Positions 8,795-10,255 of a stretch of DNA of 10,255 nucleotides are shown one piece after another. How positions within the stretch are numbered: the first letter of the stretch is position 1; each line of letters starts with the position of its first letter. The DNA comes from Beijerinckiaceae bacterium (GTDB lineage: Bacteria > Pseudomonadota > Alphaproteobacteria > Rhizobiales > Beijerinckiaceae): the NCBI GenBank assembly GCA_947458675.1, contig CANHAW010000043.1, positions 1-10,255 on the forward strand, read 5' to 3'. The position numbers and the translations under genes were made by a program. A model generated the notes under the pieces. The model was given only the letters and a program-made list of their open reading frames with translations, searched no databases and was not told where the DNA came from.

Positions 8795-9327
8795 TGGACA
8801 ATAAACTGCTTGGCCTGTTCATCGTCTTCGCGCCGCTCTCGCTGCTCTCCTTCGGCGGCGGACAGGCGATTGTCGCCGACATTCAATATCAGACAGTCGA
8901 AGTACACGGCTATCTGACCAACCAGCAATTTGCCGATCTCTTTGCCGTCTCGCGCGCAGCACCCGGCCCCAGCACTTTGATTGCAGCGCTGATCGGCTAT
9001 CAGGTTGCCGGATTCTGGGGCGCCATTGCCAGCTGCATAGGCATTTACCTGCCCTCCTCGCTGCTCGTCTATGGCTTGGCGAATTGGTGGCAGCGCAAGG
9101 GCGACACGCCTTTGAAGAAAGCCGTCGAGCGCGGCCTTGCCCCCGTCGCTGTGGGGCTGATTTTTGCCGGCGCCCTCGCCATCATCCGTGCCGCCAATGT
9201 CGGGCCGCTGGAAATCGTCACGCTGGCTCTGTGCACGGCGATTTTCTATTTCACCAAATGGGGCTCCTATACGGTGATCTTCAGCGTCGCCGGCATTTTT
9301 CTGGCCATCTATTTCATCACGACCTGA
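8794..9327 (+). CDS. Chromate transporter, short-chain (half-length) subunit 2
   Basis: A 177-residue membrane protein homologous to the preceding one: FGGGQAIVADIQYQ (20-33), GYLTNQQFADLFAVSRAAPG (39-58) with the intact PGP (57-59), TLIAALIGYQVAGFWGAIAS, and further hydrophobic segments at about 82-94, 113-130, 133-146 and 155-175. It is the counterpart half for a two-protein chromate (or related anion) transporter in the inner membrane. The start at 8794 is supported by GGGAGG (8781-8786), 7 bases upstream, and by the TGATG overlap with the upstream stop; an ATG at 8767 in the same frame would add nine unlikely residues (MARCAGGQV) and lacks a site. Paired half-length CHR proteins are known from other bacteria, where both members can be needed for resistance. 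Confidence 0.88.
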   Translation: MDNKLLGLFIVFAPLSLLSFGGGQAIVADIQYQTVEVHGYLTNQQFADLFAVSRAAPGPSTLIAALIGYQVAGFWGAIASCIGIYLPSSLLVYGLANWWQRKGDTPLKKAVERGLAPVAVGLIFAGALAIIRAANVGPLEIVTLALCTAIFYFTKWGSYTVIFSVAGIFLAIYFITT

Positions 9328-9376
9328 CGCCGCCCCACCGATGCCCGGCGGGGCCATGGGCCAGAACAGCGACAAA

Positions 9377-9408
9377 CGGGCGCAAAGGCAGGCCTTGCCG
9401 GGCGCCCG
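9377..9408 (+). terminator. GC-rich inverted repeat, possible terminator of the chromate pair
   Basis: CGGGCGC (9377-9383) and GCGCCCG (9402-9408) form a perfect 7-bp stem, with an inner GGCA/TGCC pairing. It lies 50 bases past the stop of the second chromate gene and 52 bases before the next gene. No T-run follows, so intrinsic termination would be weak; it may mark the 3' end or be a leader structure of the peptidase gene. Confidence 0.35.
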
Positions 9409-9459
9409 CCTCATGCCCAATTAAGCTCCAGCCTTCGCTTTTTCCCGGAGCCTCTTGCC

Positions 9460-10255
9460 GTGCAAAATCCTTTCTTCGAAATCTGGGCCACCCCTTTCGG
9501 CATGCCGCCGTTCGATCGCATCCAGACCGCCCATTTCATGCCGGCCTTTGCGCGTGCGCTCGAGAACCATAAAGGCGAGATTGCCCGCATCCGCGACAAT
9601 GCCGAGGCCCCCGATTTTGCCAATACGATCGAGGCGATGGAGCGGGCCGGCGCTGATCTCGTGCGCGTCTCGCAAGTGTTTTTCAATCTGGCTTCCACCG
9701 AATCCAGCGAAGAGCTGCGCCAGGTGGAGCGCGACATCTCGCCCCTGCTCGCGCGCCATCGCAGCGCCATTTTTCTCGATGCAAAACTTCTGGCGCGGAT
9801 CGAGGCCATCATGTCCGGGCCAGAATGGGGCCTGCTGAATGCTGAACAGAAACGACTGACCGAGCGCGTGCGCAAAGGTTTTGTGCGCGCCGGCGCGCGT
9901 CTGAGCGATGCGGAGCGGGCAAGGCTGACGGAAATCACGGCAAGGCTTGCGACACTGGGGACGCAATTTTCGCAAAATGTCCTGAAGGACGAATCCGATT
10001 ATGTGCTCTGGCTCGACAATGAAGCCGACCTCGCCGGACTGCCGGATGATTTCCGTGCCGCTGCCAAAGCCCTCGCGCAGTCGCGTGATCGCGCGCAATC
10101 CCATGCGGTTTCGCTGTCGCGCGGCAATGTCGAAGGATTTCTCACCCATTCGACCCGCCCCGATCTGCGCGAGACATTGATGAACGCTTTTCTGGCGCGC
10201 GGAGAAAAGGGCGGAGAGAGCGACAATCGCGCCTTGATCGCAGAAACGATTGCGC
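9460..10255 (+). CDS. dcp: Peptidyl-dipeptidase Dcp, M3 family, N-terminal part
   Basis: The first 265 residues of an M3-family zinc metallopeptidase, cut by the window end. Dcp removes dipeptides from the C-terminus of peptides. The N-terminal helical domain fits Dcp closely: NPFFEIWATPFGMPPFDRIQ (3-22), HFMPAFARAL, FANTIEAMERAGADLVRVSQ with VFFNLAST, then LTERVRKGFVRAGARLSDAE, LATLGTQFSQNVLKDESDY and TRPDLRETLMNAFLARGEKG. The catalytic HEXXH zinc motif lies further on, outside the window, so intactness cannot be judged. The start is a GTG at 9460 with GGAG (9447-9450) 9 bases upstream; no in-frame ATG lies nearby before the homology begins, and the visible N-terminus then agrees with relatives. 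Oligopeptidase A (PrlC) of the same family is the alternative, but the details favour Dcp. Confidence 0.85.
   Translation, partial: MQNPFFEIWATPFGMPPFDRIQTAHFMPAFARALENHKGEIARIRDNAEAPDFANTIEAMERAGADLVRVSQVFFNLASTESSEELRQVERDISPLLARHRSAIFLDAKLLARIEAIMSGPEWGLLNAEQKRLTERVRKGFVRAGARLSDAERARLTEITARLATLGTQFSQNVLKDESDYVLWLDNEADLAGLPDDFRAAAKALAQSRDRAQSHAVSLSRGNVEGFLTHSTRPDLRETLMNAFLARGEKGGESDNRALIAETIA

Noticed and set aside
8575..9420. Minus-strand open frame of 281 codons opposite the chromate transporter genes
   Set aside because: Antisense to two well-supported CHR genes with ribosome sites and overlapping stop/start; the translated product has no family features.
9421..10149. Minus-strand open frame of 242 codons opposite the peptidase gene
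   Set aside because: The plus strand encodes a clear Dcp N-terminal domain from a GTG start; the opposite frame is its shadow.

Overview
This window reads as ordinary chromosome of a GC-rich alphaproteobacterium, most likely of the Hyphomicrobiales (Rhizobiales). This is inferred from several features: a Tat-exported Fbp-type binding protein, a rhizobial-type malonyl-CoA decarboxylase, a two-part chromate transporter, a secreted PRC-barrel protein, and a perfect TTAA-N7-TTAAC box like those bound by the alphaproteobacterial regulator CtrA. No mobile elements, CRISPR arrays, rRNA or tRNA genes were seen.

Left part (1-6185, all minus strand). Read in the direction of transcription, tex (6185-3846) comes first, then a secreted PRC-barrel protein (3741-3112). 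Next is a likely operon: a Tat-dependent periplasmic binding protein (2970-1918), a fused two-domain ABC permease (1856-105), and the first 27 codons of a fumarylacetoacetate-hydrolase-family enzyme (82-1, cut by the window edge). A hairpin separates the binding-protein and permease genes, and another lies between tex and the PRC gene. No ATPase gene of the transporter is visible. The linked FAH-family gene, and a binding protein that keeps only one of the two tyrosines of the ferric-binding pair, make an organic ligand as plausible as iron.

Middle (6186-6428). This 243-base divergent intergenic region holds a strong GC hairpin on the tex side. It also holds the CtrA-like box, about 46 bases upstream of a small unrecognised plus-strand gene (6429-6671, 80 residues).

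Right part (6429-10255, all plus strand). The small gene is followed by malonyl-CoA decarboxylase (malonyl-CoA to acetyl-CoA + CO2). Then comes a pair of half-length chromate-transporter proteins whose genes overlap by one base (TGATG) and presumably act together in the membrane. Last is the N-terminal third or so of an M3-family peptidyl-dipeptidase (Dcp type), cut by the window end. The 132 bases before it contain a GC-rich inverted repeat that may end the chromate operon.

I did not find a convincing undescribed system. The points most worth a second look are the CtrA-like box with its small neighbour gene, and the Fbp-type transporter linked to a FAH-family enzyme.
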